Source of the DNA: Pocillopora verrucosa
Taxonomy: Eukaryota; Cnidaria; Anthozoa; Scleractinia; Pocilloporidae
Length of the DNA stretch: 64,000 nucleotides
Reading direction: 5' to 3'
NCBI RefSeq assembly: GCF_036669915.1
Contig: NC_089312.1
Span: forward strand, 24,593,601 to 24,657,600
Made by a program: the position numbers and the translations under genes
In this document: positions 48,829 to 59,900 of the stretch, one piece after another
Layout of the letters: the number at the start of each line of letters is the position of its first letter
How positions within the stretch are numbered: the stretch's first letter is position 1
The notes under the pieces: model-generated
The model's input: only the letters and a program-made list of their open reading frames with translations
What the model was told of the DNA's origin: nothing
Database searches by the model: none

Positions 48829-51323
48829 CTGGAAAAATCATTGCAACATTAAGATATATCCATAAGATATAACCGTAATAAAACCAGTTAAGATGATTTT
48901 AAACAAGAAAACTCCCAACAAATTTGAACATTTTCTCCTCCCCAGGTTTCGCCCGCTTTTTCCCAGTATTCACCTGTCGTAAACTGGCTCTGTGTCTTTT
49001 GTTAATTTCAATGGTCTCGAAAATGTTAAGAGATGAATAAGCGTGTATAGCGCATCAGTGCGAAGAGCCACATAAAATATCGAAAATAAATGGTAGAGTA
49101 TTTACTGATCATTAAAAGTACCGTTCCACACTGGACCACAGTCTGCGATACTGATAAGCTGAAATTAATAAATTTAATCGGATTTAGCAGAGTTTTTCGC
49201 AATGTTTTTCACCTCATCCCATGATTTCGGGACGAACAGCGATTTAGGGTTTTGGTACGGGAGCTCACGGCAAACCTGGTCCGCATATGACACCAGGTTT
49301 GGAAATCGAACTCGATCCACAACGTTGACTTGGAGAGGCTAATGATCTCACCTCTGCGGATTTGTGCCGTATCTTAAGCCCAAGTAAAAAGGCACTCTTA
49401 CGAAAAGACTATAATCTGGTACAGAATATTGCAGTCTCAAGGGGAAAAGTGTCCACGATTTTCTCTCTGTTTGTAGAAACTGCAAAACCTTAAAAGAAAG
49501 TCAGTTGTTTACACTTTAAGTGTCGTGAAAAGGTAGCCGCCAATGACCCATTTATTTGTTGTGGTTTCACTCGTGAACCTTCAAGACTCAAACTTTCTTT
49601 TGCAGTTTGATTCTTGAAACAATAGGATACCTTTCCCCACTAATCGCTTGAATTATCAGCCTTTTGAAGCGATGTTTAGGTTTAATTGCCGTAATGTTGT
49701 TCGCCTTAAAAGATCACCTGGTACCTGTTTAAATTTCGCACCGTAACGTTTGGAAAAGGCTTCTAAACAGTCCAAAAGATCTCTCTGTAATTAACCCAAA
49801 GATACAGCGACATTTCTTAATTAATTTATTTTTCAGTTGAGATTATATCTTCAATTTCTTTCCCTTTTGCGTCGGTGTATGCCACCTTTCGAATTAGTTT
49901 GACAATGGTCAGTGATCTAATAAAGTAGCAAAATGAATCATGTCGTGATTTACACAAACAATTTACGGATTAAGACGTTAAAATAAATCAAACATGAAAA
50001 TTGGATCCCTTTCAAGACGATGTTCCTACAAAATACACTCTAAAACTCTGCAAGTAAAACTACAGGATATCACTCACCACTATATTATTTCGCTTGCGGA
50101 CTTTTCAGGTGCAGGAATGGGTCTAAAATAGAACGAGAAGGACAAAACTCACTGAACGCCAAGAATGACAAAATATGTAGTTACCAAATCTATACTTAGA
50201 TGATTTTCCTGTCAAAACGATTTGCAAGAAGAAATATCTCGGGTTTATTTGAAAACCCGGTACTTCAGATAAAGTATATTCAAATACTTTAGTAAATTAC
50301 CATTCATTAGCCTTGTCCTCCATTTTTTTGACCGACATGGTGGCGGGGTCGACAAGTTCGTAATGGTAGTGGAATTCCGAAAATAGTATTATGATGTCAT
50401 TGTACTACCCGTCGCTATGACAATATCGTGCTGGTTAGTTGGATAAGGAGAATAAGCTCAATGATTTTTCAACAGGGCCAATTATAAGGTCGTAGATTTC
50501 CTTTTTAAGCTGACTTGACAAAAAAATTAAGTCAGACCTGAGTACATTTTCACATTTCGCCAGAGGATTTTTCGAGTATTAGTTTTGTTCTTGTTGCATC
50601 AGTTAGGGCTCAGATGGAGGCGACAAAATTTCTGATCTGGATGAGGAGATTTTTATTTGCCCAGTTTTTGCGGTTTGTGTACTTCCTGAATTTGAATCGA
50701 AATTCAAATTAGGGTGACGGGAATAGAAAGAAACAGTAATGATTAATATAAATCAAATAAAATATGTGTTCTTCTCCTATGGGACCCCTCTCAGCGTAGC
50801 AAAACGAACCTTTATAGATTTCCCATAACTGGAAATTTTGTCTTCAGTTGCACACCCCCTACCTTGAAGAGACAGAAGAGGGAACGTTGTACCTGCAGTA
50901 CAGGAGAATTAAAGCTTCGTGTAGATCGAAGGAATTTTTTTACACACTGACTGACAACCCTACAATGATACTCAGTGGACACCAGATAACCACCAAAATC
51001 GATACGTATAATTAAAAAAACGACCAAAAGAAACATGGAAGACAAGAGTAGAGATGGGAGGTGAACCAAAAGAATATTGCTGTTGCATGACGCGGGAGCA
51101 TGGCGATGAGAGGTCAACCAACGAACTGGGCGTGGCAGCGGAAGTTGGAGAAACAAAAGTGATTTTTGGAACAAATTTTGAATTAGTCTGCAGAAGTTAA
51201 AATAAATTAGACTTTCAAGGAGGGGAGGCGTATTAAGGACAGTCAGTATACCAAGGAACAACAAATAAAGATAAATGGAAATCTGAAAATGCCAAAGGTA
51301 AAGCCGATTAAAATTTGAATAAA

Positions 51324-51368
<45 letters not shown>

Positions 51369-52037
51369 TATAGCAGGTACTTTAGTGTTAACAACTGGGT
51401 TGAAAACGTAAATTAGCCACCGTAAAGGGTAAAAAAGCTGACGTTTCGAGCGTTAGCCCTTAGTCAATCGCTCTGACGAAGGGCTAACGCTCGAAACGTC
51501 AGCTTTTTTACCCTTTACGGTGGCTAATTTACGTTTTCAACCCAGTTGTTAACACTAAATTACCTGCGATTAAAATTTGCTCTTATTGTGGACATAAAAG
51601 AAAAACAACAGCATCGCTAGAGTGATATCACAAGTATAATAATAATACACAAAAATTTATTTATGCATGGAAATTGTGTGACTACCAGTTACATCTCATC
51701 TTGGACAGTATTTTTCTATTTTAAGTGCGGGCCGTGAAGTGATCAAACAGTGCTAGCTATCGAAGGTAGTGAATGAATTCGAACTATTGGCGAATAATTA
51801 ACTGACAGTATAAGCTAGCAACAATTGGCTGTGGAAAGCTGTTTGTTTCCTTTTCAATTCCTTAACGTGATCGTTGATCCATAGCACATATGTTTGAACG
51901 TAAACAGTGGCAAAGAACATAGCAAGAATATTGTCCTCGGAGATATTTAGTCTCTTTGCAAAGTGATTTTTCACCAGCCCCAGCCACGCCAACAGTCTTA
52001 CGTATTAGTAGCAATCAGTTTGGAGGGAGGCTCCCTT
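48829..52037. other. Intergenic, unique region
   Basis: No well-supported gene. A GCCACCATGTCGG start in strong Kozak context sits on the minus strand at about 50338, with a donor 40 bases on, but the first downstream acceptor (about 50129) gives an immediate stop. A 150-codon minus-strand frame at 50812-51264 resembles no family and ends next to a repeat. The fold-back repeat at 51317-51566 is listed separately. Confidence 0.6.
51317..51566 (+). repeat. Dispersed repeat with internal fold-back
   Basis: The longest local member of the TTTCTAAAGAAACTGTGGTG family. Its second half (about 51401-51560) folds on itself: GTTAACAACTGGGTTGAAAA to GACGTTTCGAGCGTTAGCCC, followed by the inverted copy of the same sequence. 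Confidence 0.88.
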
Positions 52038-55028
52038 TCATCTTATCTCAGCATCATAAATAACATCGCGTTGTTCTTCAAGCTCATTCCATTCTCCTGA
52101 AGCACTTTGCTCATCACTGGGCCCTCCTCCAGATTCCTCTGGTCGCATAGGAGTCTCTGATTTTTTGTACGTCTCATTGACTTCCGCGGTTTGTGACGAC
52201 GCGGTGTTGGCCGGGAACGTCTCAGTGATGACGTCAGTTGCGGCCTGGGGTTGAGTAAATTCTTCAGTGATGTCACTTCCGACTTCTGGGGTATTATGTG
52301 TATCAATTGGAGTAACCGACGCTTGTGACGTGGCAGTAGTGACTGGTTGACTGTCTTCGTGCTCTTGAACAGTAATTTCTGGTACTGAAGATGAAGAAGA
52401 CGACGACGACGACGAAGAAGAAGACGTTACCGTGGAAACAGAGGTAGACGAAGTTACGCCTCCCATACCACCACTTATCACCTCGTTGACTGATTGGCTG
52501 TTTTCTGAGGCGCTGTCTACATTTGGATAATATGTTCGTGGTGTGCACCTATAAAAGAAAACATTTTACATTTGTCATGATATGGTACGCTGTAGGCCTC
52601 CGTGTATCCATTGTTTGGTTGGCGAGATTATTCCAAAACCTTCCGCTAGAAGTGTGCGCCGCATTTCTATTCTTTCAGACGAATCACGAAGAATCTATTT
52701 TAAGTCTATAGACACCCTCCTTCCATGAAAAAGCTGAAGATCTCACTTCTAACCATAATTCTTTGAAGACACATAACTGTTTTAGGTTTCTTAATATAGA
52801 TGTCAGAAGAAAAAGTACAGCTAAACTTAAAAACTGTAGGATCAGATCCTACTGTGCATTTAGGAAAAAAGAAAACAGGCAGGAAAAAAAAGATAACCTG
52901 TATTTTATTTCCAAGTATTTGTACACATCAGGGCAGATTGTAGTTCCAGCCTTGGCCAGGAAATCGTTATTAGCTGCTACTTCACAAGCATGTTCCCCTT
53001 CGCAGAGACCGACAATCTGAGCCTTAACCTGCGTTTCTTGTTCCTGGCATGGCACACTGGAAGGGATACTTGGATGCACACAGATTTTTGAGTTCTTGCG
53101 ACCGTACATTGTCCCCACAATTGCTAATTCATCGAAAGGGCTTGGGCATTGAACGTATGCTTTTTGTCCTTCGCATACAATTGTGTTTTCCTTGTATAGG
53201 AAGAGAGACGAAATTACCGTAAACGAACCCTTTACACCCTAAGATAAGCATCTAAATTCTCCTTGCTGTATTACCCCTGAATCGCACATTAAGGTCACGA
53301 GAATAATGAAAACGATACAAACTAAGGACGTTCTTGATCGTTAAACAAATTCTCCTTGTCAGTACCTTAGGAAATGCATAGAGAACAACATGGAGAATAT
53401 GCATACTGATGTTAGGATGTAAAGGGTTAAAATGTCAAAGTTATCAAAAATACTGGGATCAATATCAGCCCACTTGCCCACTTACCCCTCCCTTAACTCA
53501 ACAAGAGTCAATTGATAACAAGTAAGGGTTAATGTTGGGTTCGGGGAGGGGTAGGTGGGCAGTTGCTCAGATACTGATATTGATCCAAATACTGTATGTG
53601 CAAGCGATCTTTGAGGTGTTTAGTTTGCCTTTCTTACACGCTACACCATGTCAACATTTAATTAAACACTTGTGTAAGCTTGGCAGCGATGCGCCTATCC
53701 TTCGTCAACGGTCGGTTGAAAACCTTGGGGTAAAAAGAAACTCATGCTGGAGGAAGTTGCACCAAATGATTCTTTAGTGTAGCAAGGCCTCTTTTAAAAA
53801 CAGCGAATACATGTAGTCTGGAAGAAATCATCGATGGCGAGTCTGGAAGAATTCATCGAAAAGCAATGCAAAAATGATCTCTCTGGAAATTAGTGAAAAA
53901 TTGTTACCTAAAATTTCTTTTTTGCAAACGGAAGACTTTTTAGAGAAGATTAAACATCTCCTTACCACTTTCATAGCGCTTGGTGGCTCTGCGCTCTTCA
54001 GCGAGTCAGGATTTGGAGCTCCATGGACAACTGGGAGAGGATAAAAAAAACAACAATAACATTAACCATGAAAAGTTGTATTCGAGATCACCTAAAGATG
54101 TAGCAAGAGACTGAAGTTCCCCTTGCCCTTCCTATAGCATAATAAATGAAGTCTTTTTGATAAAAGCTTTCAGCGGCCCTTTCACTCCCTCAAGTGACCA
54201 AGACAGAAATTCTCCTTACAATATCCATACAATATCAAGCAGGTAGGTGATGAGAATGGAGAAGAATATCAATTATGGGATCATTAGTTGATCCACTACC
54301 AAATTCTCTAAACTAACATCATAAGAACTGTATGGCAGATAATAAGGAGAATTACTAATTAGACCTTGTGAGTGAAAGGGTTAAGAGGGCATCTCTGTTT
54401 CTGCAGAGTTTAAACAGACTGTAGATATGCCAACCCCATCACACCCCACAGCCCATTACATAGGATGCTAGCCTTTCGCGGCCAAGTTCATACTGAGCAT
54501 TTCGCTAGGTTTTTTCAAAAAATATTTGATTCAATCGGGCGATTTAAGTTTTAACCGGAAGGTCACCGAGAATGACTTCTCCTCATGCAGATCATTCGAT
54601 CCAATCCAGAATCAAGATGGAAAACCTTTAAGCCAGCGAATCTCCCATATTAAATTAATTTCTATAGGTGATTCAGTGTCACTGACTTATTATCCGGTAC
54701 ACTTGTTTGCCTTTTCAAGCTCGACGGGACCATTCCTGTTGCCCACCTGCAGTTGACAACTCTTTCAACCAAGTAGAAGTTTGTCAACCGTAAAGAGACA
54801 AGACGATATTCAAACATGGACTAACGAATTACCAAAAAGGATCAAAAAATGTTTATTGCTCGGTAATAAATATTTGTTTGCAACTCTTTCGAAAATAGGG
54901 GGCTATTAAATCGCTTTGTTTACAGAGTGGTAATGTTACTTGCCAACAATATTTACGGTTACTCATTTCCTACCTTGCAAACAGCAAATCCACACTGTTA
55001 ACCACCAACTGCTTTTCATGGGGCTCAT
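52038..55028 (-). CDS. Secreted SUEL-lectin protein with Ser/Thr-rich acidic tail
   Basis: Exons 55028-54974, 54030-53966, 53190-52898 and 52548-52038 total 924 bases, exactly 308 codons, with matching phases. The first exon encodes a short signal peptide (MSPMKSSWW..). The SUEL/galactose-binding lectin domain covers about residues 44-139. Its family motifs are VCEGQ, MYGRK, C-EGEHACEV and CPDVYKYLEIKYRC. The tail contains a run of about thirteen Ser, then Thr/Glu-rich sequence, and ends acidic (YDAEIR), suggesting O-glycosylation. The lectin domain matches that in the CRD/lectin gene in length and exon end, so the two are probably related. Binding of galactose-type sugars is known for the family; a nematocyst role is inferred only from the neighbours. 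Confidence 0.88.
53221..53430. repeat. Dispersed repeat with CCCTTTACA ends
   Basis: Starts ACCCTTTACACCCTAAG and ends TGTTAGGATGTAAAGGGTT, so the ends are inverted. It lies in intron 2 of the SUEL/Ser-rich gene, and is the same family as 5838-6048. Confidence 0.75.
53455..53586. repeat. Fold-back repeat (GGATCAATATCAG family)
   Basis: Third copy of the element at 20421-20556, directly next to the previous repeat in the same intron. The left half has a small deletion. Confidence 0.85.
54177..54384. repeat. MITE-like repeat with CCCTTTCACTC inverted ends
   Basis: Begins CCCTTTCACTCCC and ends GTGAGTGAAAGGG, with interior GGAGAATT motifs mirrored. It lies in intron 1 of the SUEL/Ser-rich gene. 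Confidence 0.75.
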
Positions 55029-56980
55029 TAATGACGGTTTTTTCCAGCAAAAAAACAGCCGCATGCAGCTCTCACAAGAGGCAGCAATTTTTCTTCTGTT
55101 ATTTAGTTCGGACAGCACAACTTGCGACACAGATTACATCAGTTAACTCGCAAATTGAGGAAACGAGTCCACAACTGGTATTATACATTATTAAACGCCA
55201 TCAATATAAGAGTAGTTCTCGGACAGTGTTAAAGGCGGAACCGCGTGTTTAGAACATATTGTCTTACGAGCACTGGCAAACACCAAGAAAATCATTTTGA
55301 AATTCTTTCATGCCAACAGTAGATTCATAAAAATATACGAGACCCGCCCCAGAAGCCAATTAAATTCATATCGTTATGGCTATTAAGTAATAAGACAGGT
55401 TTAATTCAGGCCAAATCTAATTCTTTCTCTATCCCCTAAAAACAGCGAACGTTTCGCAGGTTGTAAAATATTGTATTAGTGGATAATCAGCTTAAGATGG
55501 TCGAATAGAAATAGGGTTATGATGAAATTAACATATTTTGAAACGTGCTTCAATTCCAGATTAAAATTACAATTTAGACCTTAGACCTTTTGTTTTCAAA
55601 TGAAAGAAGCCGACCGGACATTTCTACTGTGGGTCTCTTACGGAATTCGTAAGTCATAGCTACCGCAGGCTCTTGCTGCTTATCATTTGTCTCCTTTTGT
55701 GCTCGTTTCTGTTATTCAGTGAGGCATTTGCTTCTTCTCAAGTGAGACATTTGCCTCTTTTCAAGTGTCCACCGACTATGGCCAATTATCAGCCACAATT
55801 GTCGGCTAATAATTCTAGTAACTACATTTAAGTGCACCAAATTGAGTTTCAAGTCATTTTTTAAAATATTTTAATGAGACGTTAATAAAGTTTATTTTCA
55901 TTATTACTATCATTATTATTATTATTATAATTATTACCATCCATTCACACAAGAAAAACCCCGGCGAGGCAACTTACCTGAAAATCGTGATTTCTTTTCT
56001 GCGAATTGGTATAGGTTTTGAGGAACCTTATTTAACATTTTTAAAGAACTCTGCCCAATGTTTTGATTATATTGCAATTAATGTATTCTTCATTTGAAGC
56101 AGTATTGCTCTCTTAGTTAACTGGACCTATAAATATGGGACACTTGTTAAGCACGAAATAGACGGCTTTGTGTTGCATGGACGCTGCGAAATATGAACCT
56201 AATGCGCAGCACGTTGACTCGTGGTGGTTTAGTGGTTGACGCACTGGATTCCAGGTCGAAAGGTGTTTACACCCTAACATCAGCATGTTTATTCCCTATA
56301 CTGTTCTTTATAAATTTCTTTCGCACTGACAAGGAGAATTTAGTTAAAATTAAGCGCTTTTCAAGTTTACGATCATTTCACCTTAATTCTCTTAAGCCTA
56401 ATGTTTGATTGAGTTCACGTTAATGAGAAGTTATAGATGCTAGTCACCCCCAGGGTTTGAAGCGTTAAACTAAGGTCACTATGTTATATTACTGGGAACA
56501 GAAATTTTTTTATACCGTTCAGTCCACCCAGGAGTGTAAATACGTTCAGTGAGCTGTCAAAGAAAGCTTTAAAATGCTAAGGGTGGGTACTTGTAATTAG
56601 CTATAGCCTCCCATCTAGAATAGTCACTCTTAGTACGGTGACTTCATACTTCAGTTGAAACTTTTATAAGCTGCAATAGTTATATCAGTTAGTCTTGTAT
56701 GTATCTTTTACCAGTGCAATACTGGAGATGCCAAGTCGTTTGTGACCTACTTTCAAGGTCAATATACTTTAAGTATTAGTATAACATGCTTCGATTGTCT
56801 GACCTTTCCGCCAGTGTTCAACGAGATCTTTAATTACCGTTAGTCATTTTACAATAGACTACCCGGGGTGGCAATCAAATCTGGCAGGTACTGTCACGGA
56901 GGTTGTGTTGAAGTCGTCAATTTTTAATTCTGTCGTTTCTTCCTTCTTTTACCAATGGGGTGTTTTCACTTAGATCAAAA
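55029..56980. other. Divergent intergenic region between two secreted-protein genes
   Basis: This lies between the starts of the minus-strand SUEL gene and the plus-strand NOWA-like gene, so it should hold both promoters. It contains an ATT microsatellite (about 55899-55941), a tRNA-like fragment followed by a dispersed repeat (56218-56466), and no supported gene. Confidence 0.65.
56218..56466 (+). repeat. tRNA-like fragment fused to a CCCTAACATC repeat
   Basis: GTGGTGGTTTAGTGGTTGAC.. at 56220-56254 resembles the 5' half of a Leu- or Ser-type tRNA (A box TGGTTTAGTGG). From 56258 the sequence changes into the same repeat family as 5838-6048. A complete cloverleaf is not present. Confidence 0.45.
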
Positions 56981-59900
56981 ATGAAGATACTATTTTCTGT
57001 GAGTGTTTTATTGTGCGCAGCAGCGAAAGGTAAGTTTTAAAAAAGTGAGTTTATCTTTGAATAAGGGCTCATTTTGGTGAGTTTTGTATGAGACCATAAA
57101 TATTGTGGTGTAAAATATCTTGTGACCTGTTCGTCAATGTACTAAAACAAACCTTGTTTGTGTGTTCATTCATAACAATAATACATGTATTTAGAAACGT
57201 TAAAGGTTGCATGAAGAGACAAGTAAACCTACACCTCGTCCGTCTTTTCGCCGCGAAAAGATACAAATTAAAGGAGAATCTGTTTCTGACGAACGTTATC
57301 GACTTTCTTCCTTAACATTTTTGCAAATAATCCCAATTGAACAGGGAAACGTCAGTGGATATGCCGGCGTTTAAAAAGAAAAAAAAAACAGGGAAAACAA
57401 TCTACTAAACTAAGTTACGTTTTACGAAGTATCATTACTCAGCTATCCTGTTCATTATTATGGTACGACGACATGATTGGCGGAGAGTAAAGCTTACTTT
57501 TTCATTCATATCCATCCCAGAATAATAACAGGTTAGGGCCAACTTTTTATACAGCTCAGTTGGGATTGCTTCTATGATGTAAAGGTAGACATTTAGCAGG
57601 AATAACGACAGGCAACAGCAGTAATAAGTGACTGTCAACTCTGACCCTTACCAGTCCGAAATAACGCACACCCATGTGGAAATTTGCACCAGCAAAGCAG
57701 GAAACTTCATCGTGTTTCTTTTACTTCGTTTCAGTCCTTTCTTTTCAGAGTTCCTATATACGGGACTGTCTGGATGCCCACAACGCAGTTCGGGCTCGGC
57801 ACGGAGTGCCAGCCCTAAATTGGTCAGTAGATATCGCCGTTAGTGCACAAAAATGGGCCAATCATCTTGCAGCAATAGATCAACTTCAGCACGACTCCTC
57901 AACACCCTTTGGGGAGAACCTGTTTTACATGTACGGAGGTGATCCAGAGCAAGCTTGCGGTCGTGCAGTGAATAACTGGTACCAAGAGGGTAAAAATTAT
58001 GACTTCAGGTCTCCACATCTGGATGAGAGTACCAGTAAGTGACTGAAGACTAAACAAGTCTATTTTCTTATAAGATAAATGTCATTCAATACTAAAGATA
58101 AAACGCATAAACCAGGTCATACACTGACCTTCCGGAGCATAGAAAAGTACTTGTCCTCAAAAAGCCATAGCTGTCGCACTATGAAATGTTTCAATTTTTT
58201 TCTTCATAATTTGAAATGCCCAAAACGGTTTTCTGAAAACTTGGCAGGACTTCACGTCTGCTCCATTAGGCTCGACAATTTATGTGCTTTGGATTTTCTC
58301 CAATCAGACAACTTACCATTAGTCAGAACTCGAAAGAAGTTGCTCTGATCGAACCGGTCATTCAGGATTTGACCTGTGGCATACCCACTCACAGGGCTAT
58401 ATAGACTAGGGTTTTCACTTCCCCTTGGTGCAGACATGCATATTGCTTAGTGAGCCCAATGCCATTCAGCTTTATGATCCTTTTCAGGTCACTTCAGCCA
58501 GTTAGTTTGGCGGGGATCTAAAGATGTTGGAATAGGCACGGCACAGAGTAAATCCGGGAACTTCTTTCTGGTGGCTCGTTACAGTCCCCGTGGAAATGTA
58601 GACGGTAAGTTTGACGACAACGTTCTGGATGTAATGGGACAGCCTCCAACCGAAAGTAGTCAGGAGACGAAAGATGATAAAGCGTCTGACAACATTCCAG
58701 GTAAGAAAATCACCATTAAAATAAATAAAGGGGGTAAGTTACTTAAGAAACCGTGGTGCTGTGTCATCAACTGAGTTCGAAACGTCAGCTTTGAAACTCT
58801 TTATGGTGACAAATTTACATCATCAACTCAGTTGATAATACCAAATTACCTTAAAATTGACCTATCTCATCAAAATGAATAAAATGAGCAACATACCGTT
58901 ATGTTTTGATTTGATCACCATAGACGAAAATATAATAGTGGGCAATGAGTTTGTTAGACGTTTCAGCCAGAGTCTTGCTTTTTGTCCTTGTAAAAAATGA
59001 ATGAGAGAGGAAAAGACGCTGAAAATTACGTTTCTCCCTGATCATGGTTGGTGCATGTCACTCCGATTGTCACTGGCCTTCAGACATAATAGACGGCCAT
59101 CGCTACTAAAGTTGCAATACCATATGCACCCGGTTGAGACTTTTGTACCATTTACATACTGTAATAAAATATCTGTTGTCTTCACCGGTATTAAGAAAAT
59201 TTTAACCTGTAGTAAGAATGAAATATCACATTTAATTAAGTGGTATTTGAATGATATAATAACAGTTGTCAGAGCCTTAAAGAGCCATATTCTCATTGTT
59301 GCTTGAACAAGTCGCGCTAGAAGGGATTTTTTTATTTCTCTTCAGCTCAAGGTGAATCTTCAAATCTTCAATCCAGGAAGGACCAAAACCTAGTTTATTT
59401 TAAAGAGATAAACCTTGATCCAAGTCTGGCAGATCTGGATAACACGACTGCACCGAATCCCACTCCATTGCAACAGACTGGTGTAGAATCAGGAACAAAC
59501 GAGGGACCATCTTTGGAAGGCAGTCGAGGACCTGAGGAGAATCCACCCAATTCTACACCGGAGAATAACAATTCAGTCAGAATACATTCCTTTAATGGTG
59601 CTAATTCTGGGACGAATGAAGCACCAGATGTCTCCCAACAGGCTTTAAACGAGCCAGAGACCATACCAAATAACGCAGAGGCCGGTTTGACAGGCCCAAA
59701 TGAAGAGTCAAGTCATAAAGAAGACAGCGATTTAAACAGAAAGCTGAGCTCTTCTGAACCATACAGCATGAACAATGAAGCTTTGCCTCTATATGAGGGG
59801 TCTGACATCAGTGCCATGAACTCGGGAGCCCGTCATTCGGGATCCGAGATAAAAGACACGAAAGCGAGACCTACTAATGCTGCTTTAAATCCAACAGAGA

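Noticed and set aside
50290-50350. Possible start exon with perfect Kozak context on the minus strand
   Set aside because: The only nearby acceptor gives a stop at the junction and no further exon fits.
50812-51264. 150-codon minus-strand frame
   Set aside because: Hydrophobic low-information translation, no domain, borders a dispersed repeat; probably part of an element or chance.
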